A stretch of 16,718 nt of DNA from UMGS1933 sp051891435. Its GTDB lineage: Bacteria > Bacillota > Clostridia > TANB77 > CAG-508. The notes beneath the pieces were generated by a model that saw nothing but the letters and a program-made list of their open reading frames with translations, was not told where the DNA came from and ran no database searches. Both the position numbers and the translations under genes were made by a program. This document shows, one piece after another, positions 8,358 to 13,849 of the stretch. The stretch's first letter is position 1; each line of letters begins with the position of its first letter. The stretch spans positions 1 to 16,718 of the forward strand of contig JBJFFE010000021.1 in assembly GCA_051891435.1 (NCBI GenBank), in the 5' to 3' direction.

Positions 8358-9040
8358 GTGAAAAAATAATAGATAAAAACTTATCAAGAATTATAAAAAT
8401 TAAAATGTGCACAAGTGATATAAATGACATAGAAGATATAGAAGATATATCTATTCAAGATATAAATCTTATGCAAAACAAATTAAACATAGACCTAACA
8501 GAAATAGAAAAACTTAAAAATTTGAAAAGAATTTCTTTGAAATTTTTTGAGATTACAAATGAAATTATAAAAGCAATAAATAAATTAGAGTATTTAGAAA
8601 CAATAGAATTTTCAATGTGTATATTCAAAAATAAAGAGGCATTATCAAAAAAGTTGAAATCAATAGTTATATTAAATTGCCAAGATTTTAATATTGATAT
8701 GTTAAACGAAAATACTTCAATAGAAGAATTACAACTTGTTCATTCTGGAATTGTAGATATTGCTGATATTAGTAATTTTAAAAATTTGAAATACTTAAAA
8801 ATTGCACATTGTAGTGCAATTAGTGTTCCAAGTATTGCTACATTAGAATATCTAGAACGATTATATTTAAACCATATAGAGATACCATACGATATAAATA
8901 TTTCGAAAATGTCAAATCTAAAGTTCATTTCATTAAGTGGGTCAAATGTGCCAAATAAGGAAATGTATATAAAAAAATTATATGACCAAAACAAAGAACT
9001 TATAGTAGAATTTGAAGAAAATGACAAACCAATTGAGTAG
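8354..9040 (+). CDS. Leucine-rich-repeat protein (228 aa)
   Basis: Starts inside the ATGA overlap with the transglutaminase gene, so it is probably made in step with it. About five to six irregular LRR units span residues ~40-205: IEKLKNLKRISLKFFEI, INKLEYLETIEFSMC, NTSIEELQLVHSGI, ISNFKNLKYLKIAHCSAI, IATLEYLERLYLNHIEI and ISKMSNLKFISLSGSNV. The order of short beta-strand motifs is typical of the non-catalytic LRR ligand-binding fold. No signal peptide, LPxTG or membrane segment, so it is cytosolic. The coupling suggests it is the recognition or inhibitor partner of the preceding enzyme, which is inference only. Confidence 0.8.
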   Translation: MSEKIIDKNLSRIIKIKMCTSDINDIEDIEDISIQDINLMQNKLNIDLTEIEKLKNLKRISLKFFEITNEIIKAINKLEYLETIEFSMCIFKNKEALSKKLKSIVILNCQDFNIDMLNENTSIEELQLVHSGIVDIADISNFKNLKYLKIAHCSAISVPSIATLEYLERLYLNHIEIPYDINISKMSNLKFISLSGSNVPNKEMYIKKLYDQNKELIVEFEENDKPIE

Positions 9041-9049
9041 GGAGGTACT

Positions 9050-9247
9050 ATGGAAAACTATAAAAAGTTTGAAATAAAACAAAAACAAGATGAGTATATA
9101 TATGATTATAATTTTGGAACTGACAATTTATATAATACAAATATTCAAAAAGAAAATGAAATAAAATTTGATATGTTATTAGATGGAATATTATTAAATA
9201 ATAAACAATTGAATAATATAAAAAATAAAATAGACGACCTTAATTAA
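9050..9247 (+). CDS. Short Asn/Lys-rich protein, unknown function (65 aa)
   Basis: ATG 9050 is preceded by GGGAGG a few bases upstream and nine bases after the LRR stop, so it belongs to the same transcript. The product is hydrophilic, with an aromatic middle (YIYDYNFGTDNLYN) and an amphipathic helical C-terminus (LLDGILLNNKQLNNIKNKI). No family recognised. The last codons lie in the hairpin at 9231-9257, so termination and coding overlap. Confidence 0.6.
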   Translation: MENYKKFEIKQKQDEYIYDYNFGTDNLYNTNIQKENEIKFDMLLDGILLNNKQLNNIKNKIDDLN

Positions 9248-9259
9248 GTTCGTCTTTAA
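9231..9259 (+). terminator. Hairpin overlapping the end of the 65-aa gene, possible terminator
   Basis: AGACGA pairs with TCGTCT around a largely palindromic CTTAATTAAG core with one mismatch, followed by TTTAAAATT. The stem is good but the T-tail is short, so the terminator call is moderate. Confidence 0.5.
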
Positions 9260-9331
9260 AATTAAATTATAATTATATGTTTATTTGTCATTGAGTATTA
9301 TTCATTATTAGTAATTATAATTTTAATAAGT

Positions 9332-9357
9332 GTATCTAAATTCTAGATACTTTTTTT
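9332..9357 (+). terminator. Terminator-like hairpin 1 of the cluster
   Basis: GTATCTA (9332-9338) pairs with TAGATAC (9344-9350) around a 5-base loop and is followed by seven T. Likely the main intrinsic terminator of the forward transglutaminase/LRR transcript. Confidence 0.65.
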
Positions 9358-9366
9358 CAAAAGTTT

Positions 9367-9402
9367 TATATAAAATTTATAAAAATATATAAATTTTATA
9401 TA
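9367..9402. repeat. AT-only 15-bp perfect inverted repeat
   Basis: 9367-9381 is the exact reverse complement of 9388-9402, with a 6-base spacer. It contains only A and T, so it may form a cruciform or easily melted site, or be a binding site. In such AT-rich DNA chance must be considered. Confidence 0.6.
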
Positions 9403-9567
9403 TTTTAGTACACATCTATGGTGTACTTTTAGCTATTTCATAATTAAGACTTACAGTGCTTTCTAGGTACTTTTTTCATATTTGTTAAATTTTAATATTC
9501 TTAATTTTTATATATACTTCAATGTATATATTTTTATAATACAATTTTATGTATTATTTCTTTTTAT

Positions 9568-9593
9568 CTAGAAGAATAATTTTATTCTTCTAG
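9568..9593. repeat. 10-bp perfect inverted repeat CTAGAAGAAT/ATTCTTCTAG
   Basis: Arms at 9568-9577 and 9584-9593 around AATTTT. The dyad is symmetric, has no clear T-run after it, and could be an operator or RNA hairpin. Function unknown. Confidence 0.5.
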
Positions 9594-9753
9594 TGAATAT
9601 TTAAAATTTAAACGATGAATGTTCCCCTTACTAACTAAAGTTCATCAAAGTTACGAAATAACTTTTCTTTTAACATACCTTAATTATACTACTTTTTAAA
9701 TTTTTTGTCAAATAATGACAACCTGAAAACATTGAAATATAGGGCTTTTTGCA

Positions 9754-9786
9754 AATAAAAAAGAGAATCTATATAAAAAATTCTCT
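9754..9786 (-). terminator. Terminator of the reverse-strand HTH gene
   Basis: On the reverse strand AGAGAAT (9786-9780) pairs with ATTCTCT (9768-9762), followed by a T-run (the A-run at 9757-9762 on the plus strand). It begins three bases past the HTH stop codon. Confidence 0.65.
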
Positions 9787-9788
9787 CT

Positions 9789-10028
9789 TTAATCATTAAC
9801 TTCAACATCATCAAATACTTCATCATCAAAAAAATCTTTCAAAGTTATATTTTGAGATTGACAGATTAAAGTAATTGATTCTATTGTTATTGACTTATTT
9901 TTTCCTTTTAAAAATCTATTTACAGTAGAACGATTAATCCCAGAAGATAATGCAAGTTTATTTCCATTTACTTTATTAGCATCCATTAAACTTTTAATTC
10001 TTAATCTCATTGCTTTAGATAAATCCAT
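9789..10028 (-). CDS. Small HTH (Cro/C1, XRE-type) transcription regulator (79 aa)
   Basis: The start is placed at ATG 10028 (protein opens MDLSKAMRLRIKSLMDANKV), about eight bases after a GGAG on the reverse strand. A hydrophobic N-terminal extension in the same frame up to 10106 is not credible as coding. The helix-turn-helix covers residues ~11-60: LALSSGINRSTVNRFLKGKN is the recognition region, and SITIESITLICQSQNITLKDFF closes the fold. The tail is acidic (DDEVFDDVEVND). Small XRE proteins of this form act as repressors in phages and integrative elements. It is divergent from the 70-aa gene at 10178, so the space between is a likely operator region. Possible -10 on the reverse strand at 10062-10057. 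Confidence 0.85.
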   Translation of the reverse strand: MDLSKAMRLRIKSLMDANKVNGNKLALSSGINRSTVNRFLKGKNKSITIESITLICQSQNITLKDFFDDEVFDDVEVND

Positions 10029-10121
10029 TTTCATTACTCCAATCAAAATAAAACTAATTATAATATAGCAAATAATGAAAAATAATAAGGGGATTACAAG
10101 CAACAAAAACTGTTAAAACTA

Positions 10122-10150
10122 TTGAAATTTAAATATATAAATGCTATTAT
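10122..10150 (+). promoter_or_regulatory. Promoter for the 70-aa gene
   Basis: TTGAAA (10122-10127), 17-base spacer, then TATTAT (10145-10150) preceded by TGC, an extended -10. It is well placed 27 bases before the ATG at 10178 and faces away from the reverse HTH gene, so the HTH protein could control it. Confidence 0.7.
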
Positions 10151-10177
10151 ATATAAAAAGAAGAAAGGAAATAATAT

Positions 10178-10390
10178 ATGGAACAAGAAAAAGTAATAAA
10201 TCCAGAATTTGATATTCCACATTATATATTTGATGAAATTGTGGAATATATAGAGCAGACAGCACAAGGAAGATGTAGGAGTATGAAATGGGAAAACATA
10301 AAAAGTCTATTGAATTGTGCTGTTTTAAATAAAAGACTTACGAGGCAACAGGCAGATAATCTTGAAGAAACATACTGCAGAGAAAAATAG
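10178..10390 (+). CDS. Small protein of unknown function, divergent from HTH repressor (70 aa)
   Basis: ATG 10178 with AAAGGA at 10164-10169, spacing eight. Two likely helices: an acidic first half (FDIPHYIFDEIVEYIEQTAQ) and a second half with GRCRSMKWENIKSLLNCAVL and RLTRQQADNLEETYC. Three cysteines, no membrane segment. Its position next to a divergent XRE repressor is that of early regulatory genes in integrative elements. It resembles small Clostridia mobile-element proteins I have an impression of, but I cannot name a family, so function stays open. Confidence 0.7.
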   Translation: MEQEKVINPEFDIPHYIFDEIVEYIEQTAQGRCRSMKWENIKSLLNCAVLNKRLTRQQADNLEETYCREK

Positions 10391-10444
10391 TTTATTTTTT
10401 TTATCTACATTGTTACTGCTAGCAATAATTTTGTTCTAGTGTAT

Positions 10445-10495
10445 TTATTCTAAAATAATGTCAAAAATAATATTATATAGATATTATTAGAATAA
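10445..10495. promoter_or_regulatory. Inverted repeat upstream of XRE gene, possible operator
   Basis: TTATTCTAA (10445-10453) and TTAGAATAA (10487-10495) are perfect inverted arms 33 bases apart, just before the ribosome binding site of the XRE gene. Consistent with an autoregulatory operator or a looped leader; no clean sigma-A hexamer pair was seen between them. Confidence 0.4.
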
Positions 10496-10508
10496 ATGAG
10501 GTAAGATT

Positions 10509-10850
10509 ATGGAAAACAATGTAGGTGGAAGAATTTTAGAAGTAAGAAATAGAAGAAATTATACGCAAGAAGAGCTAGCAGAAAAAGTTGGAAGTGTACC
10601 AAGTTATATATCAAACATTGAAAGAAAGAACAAATGCCCATCATTACCACTATTAAGAAAAATAGTAAAGGAATTAGATACATCTTTTGATTATCTATTA
10701 ATGGATGATTTTGACATAGATAAACAATTAGAAATAAAATACAAAGAGATGTTTAAAGAAATTAAAAAGCTTGATATAAAAGCACAAAATGAATTTTTTA
10801 ATTTAGCCGAAAGTATCATTAAAAGTTTCAAAAATATAGAAAAGAAATAA
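10509..10850 (+). CDS. XRE-family transcription regulator (113 aa)
   Basis: ATG 10509 with GAGG at 10498-10501, spacing seven. A classic HTH_3 domain at residues ~8-62: GRILEVRNRRNYTQEELAEK, the turn VGSVPSYISNIERKNKCPS and the closing helix LLRKIVKELDTSFDYLL. The rest is an alpha-helical tail (KQLEIKYKEMFKEIKKLDIK), probably for dimerisation. DNA-binding repressor of the Cro/C1 type, likely controlling this regulatory region or the element's transfer genes. It is convergent with the Spo0A-like gene and shares a bidirectional terminator with it. Confidence 0.92.
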   Translation: MENNVGGRILEVRNRRNYTQEELAEKVGSVPSYISNIERKNKCPSLPLLRKIVKELDTSFDYLLMDDFDIDKQLEIKYKEMFKEIKKLDIKAQNEFFNLAESIIKSFKNIEKK

Positions 10851-10851
10851 A

Positions 10852-10896
10852 GAAAAAATATACAAAAAGTAGTGGATACCTTTTGTATATTTTTTC
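10852..10896. terminator. Bidirectional terminator between convergent regulators
   Basis: A 16-bp perfect stem (10852-10867 with 10881-10896), extended inward by a G-C pair after a mismatch, with A-runs on one arm and T-runs on the other. It serves the forward XRE gene (stop at 10850) and the reverse Spo0A-like gene (stop at 10898). Confidence 0.85.
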
Positions 10897-10897
10897 T

Positions 10898-11617
10898 TTA
10901 TTTTTTAAGATTTATTATAATTCCGTTTATAAAATGTTTTGGAGAAATATTCTTGTTGTAATCTATATCTTCAATATAAAAAATAGAATTTAATGTAGTG
11001 GAAGTAGCAAATCTATTTGCAGTTCTTATAATACTTCTTAAACTAGATTTTATTCTTTCAGGGGAACAAGAGTGCCTATGACCTAGTATAGAGTAAATCT
11101 GTTTCATATTATCTAATAGTTCTAAATCACAATAACAGAGTTTTATACTCTGTGTAAGCAATCTACCGTTTTTAGAATATGGATTTAATTTTAATTTCAT
11201 AAGTAAGTCATTACATTTCGATTCTGAAAAACTATCTGCTTCTTGTTCTTTCCTAAAGCTTTCTACGGTTCTTTCTATTAAATCTAATGATGCAGGTTTT
11301 GGAATTATTCTATAAACTTTTCTAGTATTAAATAATGTATGCCTTAATTCTGCATCTCCTGATATAACTATAACATTACATCTAATATTTTCACTTTCGT
11401 AATTTGTCAATTCATTTAGTATTTCTAGTCCATTTTTCTTGGGTAGCCTTAAATCCAAAAATAAAAGATCAGGATTTTTCTCTTTATACATTTTAACTGT
11501 AGTATCTCCATCTTGAGCGTGTCCGATAAATTCTATCGTTTTATCTTTCGAAAAATAATTTTGATAACACGAGAAAACGGAAGTGTTATCTTCAGCAACC
11601 ATAATTCTTGTAACCAT
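10898..11617 (-). CDS. Spo0A-like response regulator (239 aa)
   Basis: ATG 11617 with GGAGG about ten bases upstream on the reverse strand. Receiver domain at residues 1-120: Glu9/Asp10 acidic pair (MVAEDN), phosphoacceptor Asp55 in LLFLDLRLPKKNG, Ser86 in VISGDAE and Lys107 in IIPKPAS. The C-terminal ~105 residues look like a Spo0A-type DNA-binding domain: IKLCYCDLELLDNMKQIYS, the helical SPERIKSSLRSIIRTANR and the terminal SPKHFINGII, which parallels the PTNSEFI segment of Spo0A. It is too divergent to be the housekeeping Spo0A, so it is named only Spo0A-like. No kinase gene is adjacent. Probably a phosphorylation-controlled regulator acquired with the element; target genes unknown. Confidence 0.85.
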   Translation of the reverse strand: MVTRIMVAEDNTSVFSCYQNYFSKDKTIEFIGHAQDGDTTVKMYKEKNPDLLFLDLRLPKKNGLEILNELTNYESENIRCNVIVISGDAELRHTLFNTRKVYRIIPKPASLDLIERTVESFRKEQEADSFSESKCNDLLMKLKLNPYSKNGRLLTQSIKLCYCDLELLDNMKQIYSILGHRHSCSPERIKSSLRSIIRTANRFATSTTLNSIFYIEDIDYNKNISPKHFINGIIINLKK

Positions 11618-11675
11618 CTTTCATATACCTCCAATTATATATTTGCCAAAGATTAAAATGTATTTAATTAGCCGT

Positions 11676-11704
11676 ATTATACCACCAAAATACTGATTTT
11701 TCAA
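11676..11704 (-). promoter_or_regulatory. Promoter of the Spo0A-like regulator
   Basis: Read on the reverse strand: TTGAAA (11704-11699), 17-base spacer, TATAAT (11681-11676), with TGG before it (extended -10). One of the best sigma-A promoters in the window, giving a leader of about 50 bases. Confidence 0.8.
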
Positions 11705-11790
11705 TGAATTTGCTAAAAGTTTCCATAAAATGATTGCAAGATGTAATAAATACGGAACTATATTAATCACAAAAATTTAAATAAAAAATA

Positions 11791-11850
11791 CATTTTTATG
11801 CACTTTTTAACTCTTTTGTACTCTTTTTAGCTCTTTTAAACACTTTTTAA
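11791..11850. repeat. Array of six phased 10-bp T-tract repeats
   Basis: Units at 11791, 11801, 11811, 11821, 11831 and 11841: CATTTTTATG, CACTTTTTAA, CTCTTTTGTA, CTCTTTTTAG, CTCTTTTAAA, CACTTTTTAA. Consensus CtCTTTTtAa, exact 10-base period, so each T-tract lies on the same face of the helix. Consistent with intrinsically curved DNA or an iterated binding site. Confidence 0.75.
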
Positions 11851-11886
11851 TCAAATGACGACAAAAGATGATATATTCCCAGAAGG

Positions 11887-11983
11887 ACAATAGTCTAAAA
11901 TAAGGGAAGAATCATTCACAGGATAAAATGTAATATACCAATGATACTTTTACATAAAAATCATTATGCTTTTAGACTATTGT
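11887..11983. repeat. 14-bp perfect inverted repeat flanking 69 bases
   Basis: ACAATAGTCTAAAA (11887-11900) is the exact reverse complement of 11970-11983. The enclosed 69 bases contain further weak complementarity. The right arm is followed by TTGGGAGGAATATAT and the three-codon frame. It may be an RNA stem, a small mobile repeat, or an invertible segment. Confidence 0.65.
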
Positions 11984-12072
11984 TTTGGGAGGAATATATA
12001 TGAGTGAGTAAAATTTTAAAGTAAATAAAAGAAAACTATAAAGGATATATCTTCCTTTGTTTTATGGCATTG

Positions 12073-12092
12073 TCCAATTTCAAAGATTGGAG
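12073..12092 (+). promoter_or_regulatory. Hairpin covering the ribosome binding site of the sigma-like gene
   Basis: TCCAAT (12073-12078) pairs with ATTGGA (12086-12091) around a 7-base loop. The right arm includes most of the GGAG (12089-12092) used by the ATG at 12101, so the fold would lower translation. Confidence 0.5.
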
Positions 12093-12100
12093 AATGAAAC

Positions 12101-12580
12101 ATGGAAAGGAAGAATTATTTAGTAGAAGAATTATCAGAAGACGAAGACAAATATATTATTTGTGCAATTAATAAAGCTTTTTTAAGTTCAATCAGAAAAT
12201 ATTCAAAAGAAAAAAATATAAGGAAATATTCTATTGACGATGTTAATATACTGGAGCAACTTCCTACAAAAGAGGATATTTATTTTGAAGAAAGTTTGAA
12301 ACAAGATGATTTTGTGGAGAGTTCTCTTGTGTACTCAAAAGAGCAACAAGATATTTGTGTGCAAAAATTAGAAAATTTAGCTTTACAATTTGGACTTGAA
12401 AGATATTTAAGAACACTAACTTATAACGAAAAGTTAGTGTTCTTTTTGTCTGAAATAAAGGGAATATCTTATAGAAAACAGGCGAAATTAATTTCAATGA
12501 ACAGAGAGACCATAGGAAACAAGCATAAAAGTGCAAAACAAAAAATAGAAAAGGAGAGACAAAAAAATGGAAATAGATGA
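12101..12580 (+). CDS. Sigma-70 region 4-type factor, Tn916 orf7/SigO-like (159 aa)
   Basis: ATG 12101 with GGAG eight bases upstream. The C-terminal ~55 residues are a sigma region-4 helix-turn-helix: LTYNEKLVFFLSEIKGISYR, then KQAKLISMNRETIGNKHKSA and a basic end. The N-terminal half (MERKNYLVEELSEDEDKYII) is charged and lacks region 2, so the protein cannot be a full sigma factor alone. Region 4 normally contacts the -35 element and the RNA polymerase beta flap. Its 3' end overlaps the next gene by 14 bases; that gene looks like the region-2 partner, as in Bacillus subtilis SigO/RsoA and orf7/orf8 of Tn916. The role is probably turning on element genes. Confidence 0.8.
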   Translation: MERKNYLVEELSEDEDKYIICAINKAFLSSIRKYSKEKNIRKYSIDDVNILEQLPTKEDIYFEESLKQDDFVESSLVYSKEQQDICVQKLENLALQFGLERYLRTLTYNEKLVFFLSEIKGISYRKQAKLISMNRETIGNKHKSAKQKIEKERQKNGNR

Positions 12581-12758
12581 TAAATTTAATTGTTATTCAC
12601 TAACAGATGAAGAATTTACAATAATAATAAATAGATATATGCCATTGATTAAGAAAAAATCAAAAAAAGCAGGAGTTATGAGAGATGACTGTGTGCAAGA
12701 TATTATAATTTCTTTACATCATACTTTAACAAAAAATAGAAAAAACAAAAAATTATAA
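12567..12758 (+). CDS. HTH_16/RsoA-like sigma co-factor, Tn916 orf8-like (63 aa)
   Basis: ATG 12567 lies inside the end of the sigma-like gene (14-base overlap), with AAGGAGA at 12551-12557 within that gene, so the two are translationally coupled. The motif SLTDEEFTIIINRYMPLIKK, followed by VMRDDCVQDIIISLHHTL, is the HTH_16 pattern found in Tn916 orf8 and in RsoA, the small region-2-like partner of SigO. At 63 aa it is in the usual size range, with a basic C-terminus (KNRKNKKL). It likely supplies the core-polymerase and -10 contacts missing from its neighbour. Confidence 0.75.
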   Translation: MEIDDKFNCYSLTDEEFTIIINRYMPLIKKKSKKAGVMRDDCVQDIIISLHHTLTKNRKNKKL

Positions 12759-12827
12759 GAAATTTTTAAAAAATCCAGCCATTTTAGAATTTTTTTGCAA
12801 CATACCCTATAGAGAGGAGGGAATGTT

Positions 12828-13019
12828 GTGGAAGATAAGAATTTGATTGATCTTGATACAGCAATTGCTTATGCACAATTAGCAGTACATACCTTACAAA
12901 ATAGTGGTACAGAAATTACACCAAAAGAATTACGAAGTGAAATTAAAATGCTAAATAAGAAATTTGGAACAAAAGAAGTAATTAGACTTACAAACATTAT
13001 TGTAAAGGGGAAAAAGTAG
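12828..13019 (+). CDS. Small helical protein of unknown function (63 aa)
   Basis: GTG 12828, seven bases after GGAGG (12816-12820). Helical, opening MEDKNLIDLDTAIAYAQLAV and ending in a basic LTNIIVKGKK. No domain recognised. The TAG stop is directly followed by the ATG of the membrane protein, so the two are co-transcribed. Its position in the recombination module suggests a minor regulatory or structural role. Confidence 0.65.
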   Translation: MEDKNLIDLDTAIAYAQLAVHTLQNSGTEITPKELRSEIKMLNKKFGTKEVIRLTNIIVKGKK

Positions 13020-13175
13020 ATGATTTATATTTTTATAATATTGTTAGTTATTTTCTCCTTTGCAATAATAATTTCATTAAAGAAAAAGCATAGGAGATAT
13101 AAAAAAGTAAAACCACTCAGTAAGATGACACAAAAAGAATTCAGAAAAGCAATAAAAGATTTAGAAATTAAGTAG
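13020..13175 (+). CDS. Single-pass membrane mini-protein (51 aa)
   Basis: ATG 13020 immediately after the previous stop, with AAAGGGG at 13004-13010. Residues 2-20 (IYIFIILLVIFSFAIIISL) are one transmembrane helix, then a strongly basic segment (KKKHRRYKKVK) and a short helix (TQKEFRKAIKDLEI). By the positive-inside rule the C-terminus is cytosolic. Unknown function; a small membrane anchor or partner of a cytosolic protein is possible. Confidence 0.6.
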   Translation: MIYIFIILLVIFSFAIIISLKKKHRRYKKVKPLSKMTQKEFRKAIKDLEIK

Positions 13176-13251
13176 AGTTATATTTTAGCTCTATTAGTTT
13201 CTTCATATCTAAAAGTTGTTAGTAAAAAATCCCAAGAATGAGGCAAATAAT

Positions 13252-13674
13252 ATGATTGATAAAGAAGAAATTTTAAATTTATATTTTGTAAAAAAATATA
13301 AACAGATTGAAATTGCAGAAACAATGGGTGTTTCAAAATCTACAGTAAATCGAATTATTATGTCAGATGAGAGATATTCAGAAGAAAAAGTTAGGCGACA
13401 GAATGCAAATAAATTTAAAAATAGAAATGAAACTATAAATTACATAAATAAAGTTAGAAGAAGTAAAAGTAATGATACAGTATACGAGAATTTAAAGAAA
13501 CAACATATGGAAGCAAGTAGAGAGTTATCAGGTGGTCGAAAGCCAATTTCAAATAGAGCATTTAGAGATTGGAATCCATCAATATATAAATATAATGAAA
13601 AGAGTAAATGCTATATGTTGAAGAAAGAAATTACTGTCGGAGCTGATGTGCCTAAACGAATAAATTGGAAATAA
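13252..13674 (+). CDS. HTH DNA-binding protein of the recombination module (140 aa)
   Basis: ATG 13252 is preferred, with GAGG at 13240-13243; a TTG at 13216 in the same frame has no ribosome binding site. A compact HTH resembling sigma region 4 or resolvase-type HTH fills residues ~5-35: ILNLYFVKKYKQIEIAETMG then VSKSTVNRIIMSDERYSEE. A charged helix and a C-terminal part follow (SGGRKPISNRAFRDWNPSIY, then KKEITVGADVPKRINWK). The C-terminal motif suggests a specific conserved family, but I cannot name it. Sited upstream of the recombinase, it could be a directionality factor or regulator. Confidence 0.75.
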   Translation: MIDKEEILNLYFVKKYKQIEIAETMGVSKSTVNRIIMSDERYSEEKVRRQNANKFKNRNETINYINKVRRSKSNDTVYENLKKQHMEASRELSGGRKPISNRAFRDWNPSIYKYNEKSKCYMLKKEITVGADVPKRINWK

Positions 13675-13687
13675 GGTGGAGGTAAAA

Positions 13688-13849
13688 ATGCAAAAACAAG
13701 TAATAAATCAAAAAATTAAAAATGCATATATTATTGGAAGTATTGAATTACAAGCGTTAAAGAAATTATTAAAAAATAATCTTATTACTGAAGATAATTA
13801 CAAACTGCTAAAGGAAAAAATTATAAAAGAATATCATATTTTAGCATGA
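13688..13849 (+). CDS. SHOCT-like mini-protein upstream of the recombinase (53 aa)
   Basis: ATG 13688 with GGTGGAGG at 13675-13682, an excellent ribosome binding site. The pattern ELQALKKLLKNNLITEDNYK followed by LLKEKIIKEY matches the short SHOCT-like helix hairpin (leucine-rich helix, N-x-I-T-E turn, second helix). Such small SHOCT-like genes often sit next to serine recombinases in Clostridia elements, as an impression from known gene neighbourhoods. Its TGA stop overlaps an in-frame ATG (see findings). Probably co-transcribed with the recombinase. Confidence 0.65.
   Translation: MQKQVINQKIKNAYIIGSIELQALKKLLKNNLITEDNYKLLKEKIIKEYHILA

Larger units (their letters stand above)
9248..9788. 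other. 540-base non-coding region with several hairpins
   Basis: No gene found. The region holds three short hairpins that each end in TACTTTT (9332-9357, 9407-9430, 9455-9476), a 15-bp perfect AT-only inverted repeat (9367-9381/9388-9402), a 10-bp inverted repeat with a 6-base loop (9568-9577/9584-9593) and a 6-bp dyad TTGTCA/TGACAA near 9708-9725. It lies between the ends of the forward LRR transcript and the reverse HTH gene, so some hairpins can be terminators, but there are more than two convergent genes need. Confidence 0.7.
11618..12100. other. Non-coding control region between Spo0A-like gene and split sigma genes
   Basis: No gene of useful length. It holds the reverse promoter (11676-11704), a phased 10-bp repeat array (11791-11850), a 14-bp inverted repeat (11887-11900/11970-11983), a three-codon frame ATG AGT GAG TAA at 12000-12011 behind a GGGAGG, and two small hairpins (12040-12058, 12073-12091), the second over the ribosome binding site of the sigma-like gene. 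No good sigma-A -35/-10 pair was seen for the forward direction, so it may depend on another sigma factor. Confidence 0.7.

Noticed and set aside
9248..9788. Repeat antitoxin of a type III toxin-antitoxin system
   Set aside because: The hairpins are not regular tandem repeats and no ToxN/AbiQ-like gene follows.
10029..10106. Hydrophobic N-terminal extension of the reverse HTH protein (membrane-linked regulator)
   Set aside because: The ribosome binding site is placed for ATG 10028, the extension is AT-rich promoter DNA, and it contains a likely -10 element on the same strand.
11791..11850. CRISPR array
   Set aside because: Units are 10 bases, continuous and without unique spacers, and no cas genes are present.
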